Positions 18,506 to 26,537 of a DNA stretch of 64,000 nt are shown here, one piece after another; within the stretch, counting starts at the first letter, position 1, and each line of letters opens with the position of its first letter. The stretch is from contig JAPJNH010000141.1 in assembly GCA_026461075.1 (NCBI GenBank), forward strand, positions 1-64,000, written 5' to 3'. Source of the DNA: Chitinophagales bacterium (GTDB taxonomy: Bacteria; Bacteroidota; Bacteroidia; Chitinophagales; CAIODY01). The position numbers were made by a program, and so were the translations under genes. A model generated the notes under the pieces. That model was not told the DNA's origin. It saw only the letters and a list, made by a program, of their open reading frames with translations, and made no database searches.

Positions 18506-19702
18506 ATGAAGGAAATTTATGTTTTTGATGCAGTAAGATCTGCAATTGGTAAATATGCAGGTAGTTTAAGTACCGTTCGTCCGGATGATTTAGCGTCACA
18601 TGTGATTAAAGCATTGATGTCTCAGCACCCTGAAATGGATTGGAAAGACTGTGAGGAGGTTATCTTAGGAGCTGCCAATCAAGCAGGGGAGGACAATCGT
18701 AATGTGGCGCGTATGGCCGCTTTACTAGCTGGTCTTCCGCAAGAAGTAGCTGGTATCACTGTCAATCGCTTGTGTGCAAGTGGATTGCAGGCAATTATGG
18801 ATGGGTTTCGCGCTTTACGGAATGGTGATGGGGAAATGTATATTGTTGGGGGAACAGAGAGCATGACCCGAGCTCCTTTTGTGATGGCAAAATCTGAAAC
18901 GGCTTTTGGTCGTACACCTGAAATCTATGATACAACGATTGGCTGGCGTTTTACAAACAAGACCTTAGCGAGTATGTATCCGGCTTATACTATGGGTGAG
19001 ACGGCTGAAAATGTGGCTGAACGTTGGGGGATTAGTCGCGAAGAACAAGATGCTTTTGCGATGCAATCGCAAGAACGTTTTAATGTGGCGCAACAAAAAG
19101 GGACCTTCAAAAGTGAGATTGTTCCTATAGAGGTTAAGCAAGGTAAAAAGTCTTTTGTTTTCGATACGGATGAACATCCTCGTTTGACAGATCTTGCTAC
19201 TTTGGCTGGATTAAAACCTGCGTTTAAAAAGGTTGGAACGGTAACTGCTGGTAATTCGAGTGGTGTTAATGATGGTGCGGCAGCTTTGTTAATCGGAACA
19301 GACAAAATAAAGGAGAAGTATAATCTTAAACCGATGGCTCGTATTGTGGCTGTTGCTGCAGCGGGTGTAGATCCTGCTGTTATGGGCGTTGGACCAGTGC
19401 CTGCGGTTAGGAAAGTATTAGAGCGTGCAGGATTGAAGGTGGAGGATATTGATTTGTTTGAATTGAATGAAGCCTTCGCTTCTCAAAGTATTGCATGTAT
19501 GCGTGAATTAGGTTTGGATGCTTCGAAAGTGAATGTGAATGGCGGAGCAATAGCGCTTGGTCATCCATTAGGTTGTAGCGGGGCTCGAATCTCCACTACA
19601 TTATTGCATGAGATGAAACGTCGAGGTTCTAAATATGGCATCGCAACTATGTGCGTGGGAGTAGGACAAGGTGCTGCTATCTTGTATGAAAATTTAGCCT
19701 AA
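18506..19702 (+). CDS. Acetyl-CoA C-acyltransferase (thiolase)
   Basis: [12 protein letters not shown] (active Cys), [35 protein letters not shown]. Confidence 0.96.
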   Translation: MKEIYVFDAVRSAIGKYAGSLSTVRPDDLASHVIKALMSQHPEMDWKDCEEVILGAANQAGEDNRNVARMAALLAGLPQEVAGITVNRLCASGLQAIMDGFRALRNGDGEMYIVGGTESMTRAPFVMAKSETAFGRTPEIYDTTIGWRFTNKTLASMYPAYTMGETAENVAERWGISREEQDAFAMQSQERFNVAQQKGTFKSEIVPIEVKQGKKSFVFDTDEHPRLTDLATLAGLKPAFKKVGTVTAGNSSGVNDGAAALLIGTDKIKEKYNLKPMARIVAVAAAGVDPAVMGVGPVPAVRKVLERAGLKVEDIDLFELNEAFASQSIACMRELGLDASKVNVNGGAIALGHPLGCSGARISTTLLHEMKRRGSKYGIATMCVGVGQGAAILYENLA

Positions 19703-19720
19703 GCTTACAATAATGGAATA

Positions 19721-19757
19721 AAAAAAAGCCCTTCCAGAAATGGTAGGGCTTTTCTAT
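19721..19757. terminator. Hairpin terminator between convergent genes
   Basis: AAAAGCCCT...AGGGCTTTT stem, A-run and T-run on the two sides. Confidence 0.8.
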
Positions 19758-19773
19758 TGGGTATAATTAACAA

Positions 19774-20688
19774 CTAAAACAAACCACCTTCTAATTTGAA
19801 CGTAGATACGCCCACTAACACTCCTTCGGAGTAGAATTCAACACGATAATCACCTTTACTCAATTTGTCTTTAGGATGACATTTAACGCTAAGTGCTGTT
19901 TGAGAACCATCGAAATCGAAATTGATTTTACCACTAGATTGTAGCTCGTCAGCTCCGTCCGCTAAGCTAAAATTATCGCTGCCTTTTTTGTCTTTGATTA
20001 GATTTTTCGTTGGTCCGATGATACGGTAGAATATGTTTTTCTCTCCTTTCTTTGCTACTTTGTTTTCAGCGACATCAAAATTGATTTTTACGAAATCAGC
20101 TTTTCGTGCTTTTTCAGTTTCTTTGTCTTTTTTGCCTTTATCAGAACCAGTACTAGCTTTTACGTTAATGATACGCAATACGGAAGCTACTTTAGTAAGC
20201 TTATTATTGTCGTCGTTGAGTTGTTCATTTGTTTTTTTACTTTCTTCCAAATCAGCTTTAGTAGAAGTAAGTTGTTCAATGATGATTTGATTCGCACGAC
20301 GGAATGAATCGATCGTACCGAGCATACGGTTATTTTCACGTTTCAAATCAGCGATTTTTCTGATGGCTAAATTAAGATCTTGTTGATCTAAATTTTGTTT
20401 CGCGAGCATTAACTTGATTTCTTCTTTCTTGCTTTTAAGGGCAGCTTCTTTAATTTGAACTAAAGAATCAAGTGCTGCGTTGGCGCCTTTGTATTGTTCA
20501 ATTTCAGCTAATGATCTTTTGTAATCGCGCTCTAATTGGGAATAGGCTGAATCGACTTTAGATTTGTCGGCCAAGATTGCCTTTTTCTCATTATTCGTCT
20601 TAAAGTACATAAATACGTTTAAGCCGATTAACAAAACGGCGATAATCGTGTACACGACCCATCTGTTTGAATTCTGATTGTTACCCAT
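19774..20688 (-). CDS. Membrane-anchored coiled-coil protein, conserved hypothetical
   Basis: N-terminal TM (VVYTIIAVLLIGLNVFMYF), long coiled coil, C-terminal beta-rich domain. Confidence 0.78.
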   Translation of the reverse strand: MGNNQNSNRWVVYTIIAVLLIGLNVFMYFKTNNEKKAILADKSKVDSAYSQLERDYKRSLAEIEQYKGANAALDSLVQIKEAALKSKKEEIKLMLAKQNLDQQDLNLAIRKIADLKRENNRMLGTIDSFRRANQIIIEQLTSTKADLEESKKTNEQLNDDNNKLTKVASVLRIINVKASTGSDKGKKDKETEKARKADFVKINFDVAENKVAKKGEKNIFYRIIGPTKNLIKDKKGSDNFSLADGADELQSSGKINFDFDGSQTALSVKCHPKDKLSKGDYRVEFYSEGVLVGVSTFKLEGGLF

Positions 20689-20741
20689 TGCAAATTATTT
20701 TGCAATAAAATTACAATCTTGTTTCAGCGTTGTTTTAAAAA

Positions 20742-22103
20742 CTAGTCAAGATTAATGCGCAGCTTGCCTGTGCAATTGTACTTTATCAAGGACAAATGCG
20801 GGTTATAGTAATAGTCGACTACAGAATGATGTGGGTAGAGGCTTTTGTTTTTGCTAGGAATGATTCGGATAGGCTGCAGGTACATGGTTTTATAAACCTC
20901 GTCTTTGAAAAGGTAAAATCCGGTTCCTTTGTTATTGAGTGCGTGTGCTGCAAGTAACGTGTTGGAATAACCTCTTATCGCTAGTTCGCTTGGGGCGATT
21001 CTAAATTTTTCGTAAAAACGGCGACTGAAATTTTTGTAGGAATTGCTGTTTTTGTCGACGCTATAAGTGTTTGGGATATAGATATCTGATTTTTTGCCAG
21101 CTAAAGTTGCGATGGATTCGATGTCTTTCCAAGATGGCAGTCCCAAATAACTTAGTTTGATACTATCGTTGACGGGTTTCATGGCTTTGAGAAATTGACT
21201 AGCGAAATTAGGGTCGGTGCTAGCCAAGAGGATTACGTAACGGTAGTTGCTGTCTAGTAGTTGAAAGAAGGTGTCTGTTTTAGTAGTGTTCGACCAGTTG
21301 AATTCTTCGTAAGCAGCGGAAGTTTTGGCAGATTTGTTGATGGCGCTGTAATACTTATCAAAAATACGTTTTTCAGATTTGTTCGAATTTATGAGAATGA
21401 AACGAGTGGGCTTTTCGGAGCCGTCTGTTTTGAAGTGATGAATTGTCTTTTGTTGAATTTCAACAATACTTGGATTTAGTGTGATGTAATAAGGGTTATG
21501 GGTTGGCAGAAAACTATTTGCCAGTGGCGAAAGAAAAGGAATTCTTTTCTCTAAGGCATAGGCTGCGACTTCTGCCGCGTCATTACTGCTAAGGGTGCCC
21601 ATCAGCAAGTCCATCTCTTCTAAATGGGCTTTATTGGCTATGGTTTTAAATGATTTGCGTCCTTTGCTATAGTCGACTATATGTACATCTAGTCGCATTC
21701 CTGTATTGTGTAAAGAGTCGAGCGCGATGCGTAATCCTTCATAAAAATCAAGTGCTGGGTAAATTCCTTTTGGGATAGGGGAATAGGCTATGGCTGAACT
21801 ATCGCGATAAAGGGAATCGAAGGCGAAGGGGAGTATTACCCCAATTTTATAGGTCTTTTGAAAATGAAACGAATCGTTATGTGTGATATAATCGTAAGAT
21901 TCCAGACTTGGTTCTTCTATGATGGTTGGTTGAACGACTTTTTTCTTTTTGCTATAGCCAAAAGATGTTTTTCCGGGTTTATTGCTGTAGATCGGGGCGT
22001 TGTAAACCATTTTGTACGTTGGCTTTTGCGAGCAAGCGAACAATAGGAGTAAGCCGATGAGTTTAAAAGTGCTGTAAAATGCGTGCTTTTTGGCAGAATG
22101 CAT
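20742..22103 (-). CDS. Lipoprotein with periplasmic-binding-protein-like (receptor ligand-binding, PBP1) domain
   Basis: Lipobox LLLFACSQKP; KIGVILPFAFDS...GLRIALDSL...VHIVDYSKGRKS; FLSPLANSF; LGLPSWKDIES. Confidence 0.75.
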   Translation of the reverse strand: MHSAKKHAFYSTFKLIGLLLLFACSQKPTYKMVYNAPIYSNKPGKTSFGYSKKKKVVQPTIIEEPSLESYDYITHNDSFHFQKTYKIGVILPFAFDSLYRDSSAIAYSPIPKGIYPALDFYEGLRIALDSLHNTGMRLDVHIVDYSKGRKSFKTIANKAHLEEMDLLMGTLSSNDAAEVAAYALEKRIPFLSPLANSFLPTHNPYYITLNPSIVEIQQKTIHHFKTDGSEKPTRFILINSNKSEKRIFDKYYSAINKSAKTSAAYEEFNWSNTTKTDTFFQLLDSNYRYVILLASTDPNFASQFLKAMKPVNDSIKLSYLGLPSWKDIESIATLAGKKSDIYIPNTYSVDKNSNSYKNFSRRFYEKFRIAPSELAIRGYSNTLLAAHALNNKGTGFYLFKDEVYKTMYLQPIRIIPSKNKSLYPHHSVVDYYYNPHLSLIKYNCTGKLRINLD

Positions 22104-22111
22104 GTGCGAAT

Positions 22112-23155
22112 TTACTGATTCTTAGCGTAATTAAGGAGATAATTCTGTAAACGGAGATGCGCATTGTCTCTCACATTTAAATAAAACAGATTATAATCTG
22201 CAATATGGTAATTCTTGTTTTTAATCCATCTGCTTCCCTTGAAATGGGGTTTTTGGACCCAGAGAATGCTATTGCTTATTTGAGCGCCAGTGGCTTTGGG
22301 TATTAGTTTGTTGAACGGAAGAAGGACGGCACCTTTGTTATAGGTTTTGTCAATGGCGGTTGAATCTAAGTTCCAGCTGATTGGGTTGGTGCACACGACT
22401 TCCTTTCCACGGGGGAGGGTAGGCGGGTAATAGCCTTTTTCTGCGCTACGCCAAACACAATAGCCTCCGACGAAATTACTGTCGGGCGCTGCTTGTAAGT
22501 TTTTAAAATCAGAATAACGGACGGTCATGCCTGGAATATAGGCGGTGACAAGTTGTTTTTTTAGATCTGTGGTATCGAAAAATTCTTTAAGGAGCCAGAT
22601 GGCATGAGTGCTTCCTTGGCTATGGGAAGCGATGATAATGGGGCGGCCGTGGTTATAATTTTGGAGATAATAGAGGAAAGCGCGACGGACATCTGCATAA
22701 GCGGTATCGGCTGCCCAGAATGCCTTTTGAAGGTCGTTGGTATAATAGATTTCAATATTAGCTTGTCTGTAGAAGGGGGCGTAGATTCTTCCGACGTGGT
22801 TGAATACCGAAGCTTGGAACTTAATTGCGTTTTTTAAGGTTTTTTCTTGTTGTTTAGGATCGTCCCACGCGGCATTCCAGTGGAGCGAATCTGTTTTTTC
22901 AGTGAAGGAGGTGGGGTGGATAAAGAAGACATCTGCAATAGAAGTGTCATTGAATGGGTATTTGACTTGCTTGGGGCAAAGGTCGCTAGGATCTTGTTTG
23001 AATGGGGAGGCGGCCCAAGTGGCCAGATTGGCGTAATTAGGGCGCGGAGGGAAGATAAGATGGGATTGCGCAAAAATAGGATAGCCTGGAATCAAAAGAA
23101 ATTGCAGCAGAAGCTTTAAGGATAAAATAGGATAGGACTTTGCTTTAGTGGGCAT
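22112..23155 (-). CDS. DUF3089 domain-containing protein (alpha/beta-hydrolase-like)
   Basis: ADVFFIHPTSFTEKTDSLHWNAAWDD; HGRPIIIASHSQGSTHAIWLL; IPGMTVRYSDF; start placed at MPTKAKSYPILSLKLLLQF to avoid overlap with the rplY promoter region. Confidence 0.85.
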   Translation of the reverse strand: MPTKAKSYPILSLKLLLQFLLIPGYPIFAQSHLIFPPRPNYANLATWAASPFKQDPSDLCPKQVKYPFNDTSIADVFFIHPTSFTEKTDSLHWNAAWDDPKQQEKTLKNAIKFQASVFNHVGRIYAPFYRQANIEIYYTNDLQKAFWAADTAYADVRRAFLYYLQNYNHGRPIIIASHSQGSTHAIWLLKEFFDTTDLKKQLVTAYIPGMTVRYSDFKNLQAAPDSNFVGGYCVWRSAEKGYYPPTLPRGKEVVCTNPISWNLDSTAIDKTYNKGAVLLPFNKLIPKATGAQISNSILWVQKPHFKGSRWIKNKNYHIADYNLFYLNVRDNAHLRLQNYLLNYAKNQ

Positions 23156-23306
23156 GTTGACAATTGATTCGTTTAAATTAGTGGAATTGATTGATTTTGA
23201 GTATTTTTGTGGCCCTTGATAAGGGGATTTACGCGTTAGGAGTAAAAGATTTCCACCGATTGCAAATTTCGCGATAAATTTTCTTTCTATTTTGTAAAAT
23301 TTGTTA

Positions 23307-23314
23307 TACTTTTG
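23307..23314 (+). promoter_or_regulatory. -7 element of rplY promoter
   Basis: TACTTTTG matches TAnnTTTG, 22 nt before the ATG; -33 element weak. Confidence 0.55.
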
Positions 23315-23335
23315 CAATCCCAAATTATTGGACTC

Positions 23336-23917
23336 ATGGACGCAATTAAAATCAACGGTCAGCTTCGTACCGATTTATCAAAACAAGCTAACAACGCACT
23401 TCGTTCTAACGGAATGATTCCTGCGGTAGTTTATGGAGGAACTGAAACTATGCACATTGCAGTTTCTGCTCGCGAAATGCGCCCTCTTATTTACACTCCT
23501 GAATTCAAGAAAGCCCTAATTGATATCAATGGCACTTCTTACGAATGTATCATTCAAGATTCTCAATTCTCTGTAGTGGATGATGAATTAATTCACATCG
23601 ACTTTTTGCAATTGTCTGAAGGTAAAGCTGTAGTAGTTGATATTCCAGTTAAATTCGTAGGAACTTCCAAAGGTGTTCGTGCGGGTGGTAAGTTGATTCC
23701 ACGTTTACGTAAATTGAAAGTAAGTGCTTTGCCAAGTGCAATGCGTCCTTATTTGGAGGTTAACGTTGACGATTTAGATTTGGGTAAGCATATCCGTGTT
23801 CGTGATCTCAACTTCGACGGTATTTCTATCGTTACAGCTGCTGCGAACCCTATCGTATCTGCGTTGGTTACTCGTCAGTTGAAACAAGCTGAAGCTGAAG
23901 CAAAAGCTAAAAAATAA
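23336..23917 (+). CDS. rplY: 50S ribosomal protein L25/general stress protein Ctc
   Basis: Start moved to internal ATG 23336: MDAIKINGQLRTDLSKQANNALRSNGMIPAVVYGG; VVDIPVKFVGTSKGVRAGGKL. Confidence 0.95.
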   Translation: MDAIKINGQLRTDLSKQANNALRSNGMIPAVVYGGTETMHIAVSAREMRPLIYTPEFKKALIDINGTSYECIIQDSQFSVVDDELIHIDFLQLSEGKAVVVDIPVKFVGTSKGVRAGGKLIPRLRKLKVSALPSAMRPYLEVNVDDLDLGKHIRVRDLNFDGISIVTAAANPIVSALVTRQLKQAEAEAKAKK

Positions 23918-23938
23918 TTAGATTTCATCTATATAACG

Positions 23939-23967
23939 AAAGCCCTTCCCAACGGAAGGGCTTTTTG
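23939..23967. terminator. Rho-independent terminator of rplY
   Basis: AAAGCCCTTCC CAAC GGAAGGGCTTT + T-run. Confidence 0.88.
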
Positions 23968-23978
23968 TTTTAGGTAAA

Positions 23979-24047
23979 TCGCGATACGCGATATGCAATA
24001 TGCGATTTGTAATACGCAATACGCGATATGCGATTTCCGATATGCAT
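23979..24047. repeat. Degenerate tandem repeat: two 28-bp units with ~7-bp ACGCGAT/ATGCGAT sub-period
   Basis: Units 23986-24013 acgcgatatgcaatatgcgatttgtaat and 24014-24041 acgcaatacgcgatatgcgatttccgat (22/28 identical by eye). Confidence 0.85.
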
Positions 24048-24053
24048 TAAAAC

Positions 24054-24085
24054 AGGCCTATCACTCGGAGCGATAGGCCTTTTTA
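24054..24085. terminator. Terminator hairpin downstream of purH (likely bidirectional)
   Basis: AGGCCTATC ... GATAGGCCT + TTTTT. Confidence 0.8.
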
Positions 24086-24102
24086 TATACTCGTAATTAG
24101 AA

Positions 24103-25590
24103 TTAATGTCTGAAGTGACGGTGGCCACTCATATACATGGCCATTTTATGTTCAGTGCAATAATCAATCGATGCTTGATCTTTTAAAGAGCCACCAGGTT
24201 GTACAATCGCATTAATACCTGCTTTGTCAGCAATTTCAACACAGTCAGGGAAAGGGAAGAAGGCGTCACTCGCCATTACAGCGCCTGATAAATCGAAGTT
24301 GAATTGTTTTGCTTTGTTGATAGCCGAGTAAAGCGCATCTACACGTGATGTTTGACCGCAACCACTTCCAATCAACTGTTCATTCTTAATTAAGGCAATG
24401 GCATTCGACTTAAGATGTTTGACTACTTTATTGGCGAATTGCAAATCTGCTAATTGTGATTCGGACGCTTCAACGCCTGTTACACTATTCAAACCGCGCA
24501 TATCTACCATGAAGTTATCATAGTCTTGTTCCAAGCTTCCATTCAGAATCGTACGTTTTTGACGAGCCTGCGGAACGTAGATGTTTTTCTGTAACAAGAT
24601 GATACGATTCTTTTTCTCCTTTAAAAGTTGAAGCGCGTCCTCTGTATATGACGGAGCGATAAGTACTTCTAAGAAAATAGGGTGGATGGCTGTAGCCATC
24701 GCTAAATCGATCGTTACATTACTAACTACGACTCCGCCAAATGCAGCCACTGGGTCGCCTGCTAAGGCTTTTTCCCAAGCTTGCAATCCGTTTTCAGCAC
24801 TAGCTATGCCACAAGCATTATTGTGTTTTAAAACAGCGACTGTAGGCTTATTGAATTCAATGATTAGATTCATCGCTGCATCCATATCCAATAAGTTATT
24901 ATAGGAAATGGCTTTGCCGTTTAGCTGTTCAAATAGGTTTTCAAATTCTCCATTGAAAAGCGCCTTTTGATGCGGATTTTCACCATAACGTAGCGATTCA
25001 TCTTTCATCATCCAGTTACGAATAGCTCCGTCATAATGTGTGGTCTCTGCAAAGGCAGCGCGCGCCATTGCTTGACGATCAGCCAATGAGGTACTCGCAT
25101 TTTGTTGGAACATCACCTGGTGTAAGAAGTAATATTGACGTTTAGAAGGAATAATGAGAACATCTTTATGATTTTTTGCAGCGGCGCGAATTAATGAAAC
25201 ACCTCCGATATCGATTTTTTCGATAATAGCGGATTCATCACTGCTGGAGGCTACCGTTGCTTCGAAAGGATACAAATCAACCATTACGGCATCAATTTCA
25301 GGGATATGATATTGTGCTAATTCTTGTTGATCTTTTTCGATGGCACGACGTGCTAGAATTCCACCGAAAACGCCTGGGTGTAAGGTTTTTACTCGTCCAC
25401 CTAGGATTGATGGGAAACTGGTGATTTCTTCTACTTCAATCGCGTCGAAACCTCTTTCCTTGATGAAGGTATAGGTTCCTCCTGTAGAGTAAATTTTTAC
25501 GTTATGCTGCTTGAATGCAGGCAATAATTCAGCCAAGCCTTCCTTATCGAAAACCGATATAAGGATGGAGTTGATTTTTTTGAAGTCCAT
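24103..25590 (-). CDS. purH: Bifunctional AICAR transformylase/IMP cyclohydrolase
   Basis: ILISVFDKEGLAELLPAF, STGGTYTFIKERG, TLHPGVFGGILARR, LRYGENPHQKALF, AVLKHNNACGIAS, GSGCGQTSRVDA. Confidence 0.97.
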   Translation of the reverse strand: MDFKKINSILISVFDKEGLAELLPAFKQHNVKIYSTGGTYTFIKERGFDAIEVEEITSFPSILGGRVKTLHPGVFGGILARRAIEKDQQELAQYHIPEIDAVMVDLYPFEATVASSSDESAIIEKIDIGGVSLIRAAAKNHKDVLIIPSKRQYYFLHQVMFQQNASTSLADRQAMARAAFAETTHYDGAIRNWMMKDESLRYGENPHQKALFNGEFENLFEQLNGKAISYNNLLDMDAAMNLIIEFNKPTVAVLKHNNACGIASAENGLQAWEKALAGDPVAAFGGVVVSNVTIDLAMATAIHPIFLEVLIAPSYTEDALQLLKEKKNRIILLQKNIYVPQARQKRTILNGSLEQDYDNFMVDMRGLNSVTGVEASESQLADLQFANKVVKHLKSNAIALIKNEQLIGSGCGQTSRVDALYSAINKAKQFNFDLSGAVMASDAFFPFPDCVEIADKAGINAIVQPGGSLKDQASIDYCTEHKMAMYMSGHRHFRH

Positions 25591-25636
25591 AATTGTGAGG
25601 GATTGCGCCGCAAAGGTACGCGAAGTCCCTTACAAA

Positions 25637-26536
25637 TTAGAGTAGGTCTTTCGAAGCGTGGATAAATTCCTGCATTTCTGTGGATAGTGAAGGAGATGCG
25701 CTTATTAATGGAAGACGCAACTCGTTTTCACAGAGTCCCATTTGTGCTAAGGCTAATTTCACGCCAACCGGATTTCCTTCCTTAAACAACAAATTGATTC
25801 CTTTAAAAAGACGTAGGTGAATTGGTGCAGCCGCTGCAGTATTTCCCGCAAGCGCGTCTTGCACCATTTTACAGAAAGGTTTTGGAAAAGACTGTGCTGC
25901 CACAGAAATTACGCCATCAAAACCGCAAGCGATTTGAGGGAAGGTCAAATCATCATCCCCGCTTAATAAAAGAAATCCTGCCGGACGGTCGCGTAGCAAT
26001 TCAAAAGTAGCATACATACTACCTGCGGCTTCTTTAATGCCGATGATATTTTTGTGTTTAGTGGCTAAATGAATTACCGTTGCAGGTTGTAAGGTAACAC
26101 CCGTTCTTCCAGGTACATTATATAAAATGATTGGCAAAGGACTCATAGCGGCGATAGCGTCATAATGCGCTATCATTCCTTGCTGTGAGGGCTTATTATA
26201 ATACGGCGTAACAGAAAGGAACGCACAGTATTGATCACGGAAGGCAAACTGGCGCATGTCTTCGATCACTTGCATGGTATTGTTTCCGCCCATACCGGCT
26301 ACCAAAGGAACTCTTCCGTTTACAAATTCAACCGCTTTGCCGAATACTTCTTGTTTTTCTTCTTTTGTAAGTACCGGACCTTCTCCTGTCGTACCTAATA
26401 TGATGAAATAGTTGACTCCGTTCTCAATATTAAAATCGATTACACGTTGCATGGCTGCAAAGTCGATGCTTTTATCTTTTTTAAAGGGAGTGATTAACGC
26501 TACACCTGTTCCTCTTAAATGGCTATTGCTAAACAT
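25637..26536 (-). CDS. dapA: 4-hydroxy-tetrahydrodipicolinate synthase
   Basis: GTGVALITPFKKDKSIDF, LGTTGEGPVLTKEEK, YYNKPSQQGM, ILYNVPGRTGV, GIKEAAG; start at MFSNSHLRG (26536). Confidence 0.95.
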   Translation of the reverse strand: MFSNSHLRGTGVALITPFKKDKSIDFAAMQRVIDFNIENGVNYFIILGTTGEGPVLTKEEKQEVFGKAVEFVNGRVPLVAGMGGNNTMQVIEDMRQFAFRDQYCAFLSVTPYYNKPSQQGMIAHYDAIAAMSPLPIILYNVPGRTGVTLQPATVIHLATKHKNIIGIKEAAGSMYATFELLRDRPAGFLLLSGDDDLTFPQIACGFDGVISVAAQSFPKPFCKMVQDALAGNTAAAAPIHLRLFKGINLLFKEGNPVGVKLALAQMGLCENELRLPLISASPSLSTEMQEFIHASKDLL

Positions 26537-26537
26537 A

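Noticed and set aside
22561-23119. Stack of small ORFs on both strands (22604-22837, 22800-23036, 22834-23073, 22847-23119)
   Set aside because: All overlap the DUF3089 CDS, which has recognisable family motifs; the others look like shadow frames.
23156-23323. 56-residue N-terminal extension of the DUF3089 ORF
   Set aside because: It runs through the rplY promoter region and lacks a signal peptide; the internal Met at 23155 is followed by a signal-peptide-like stretch.
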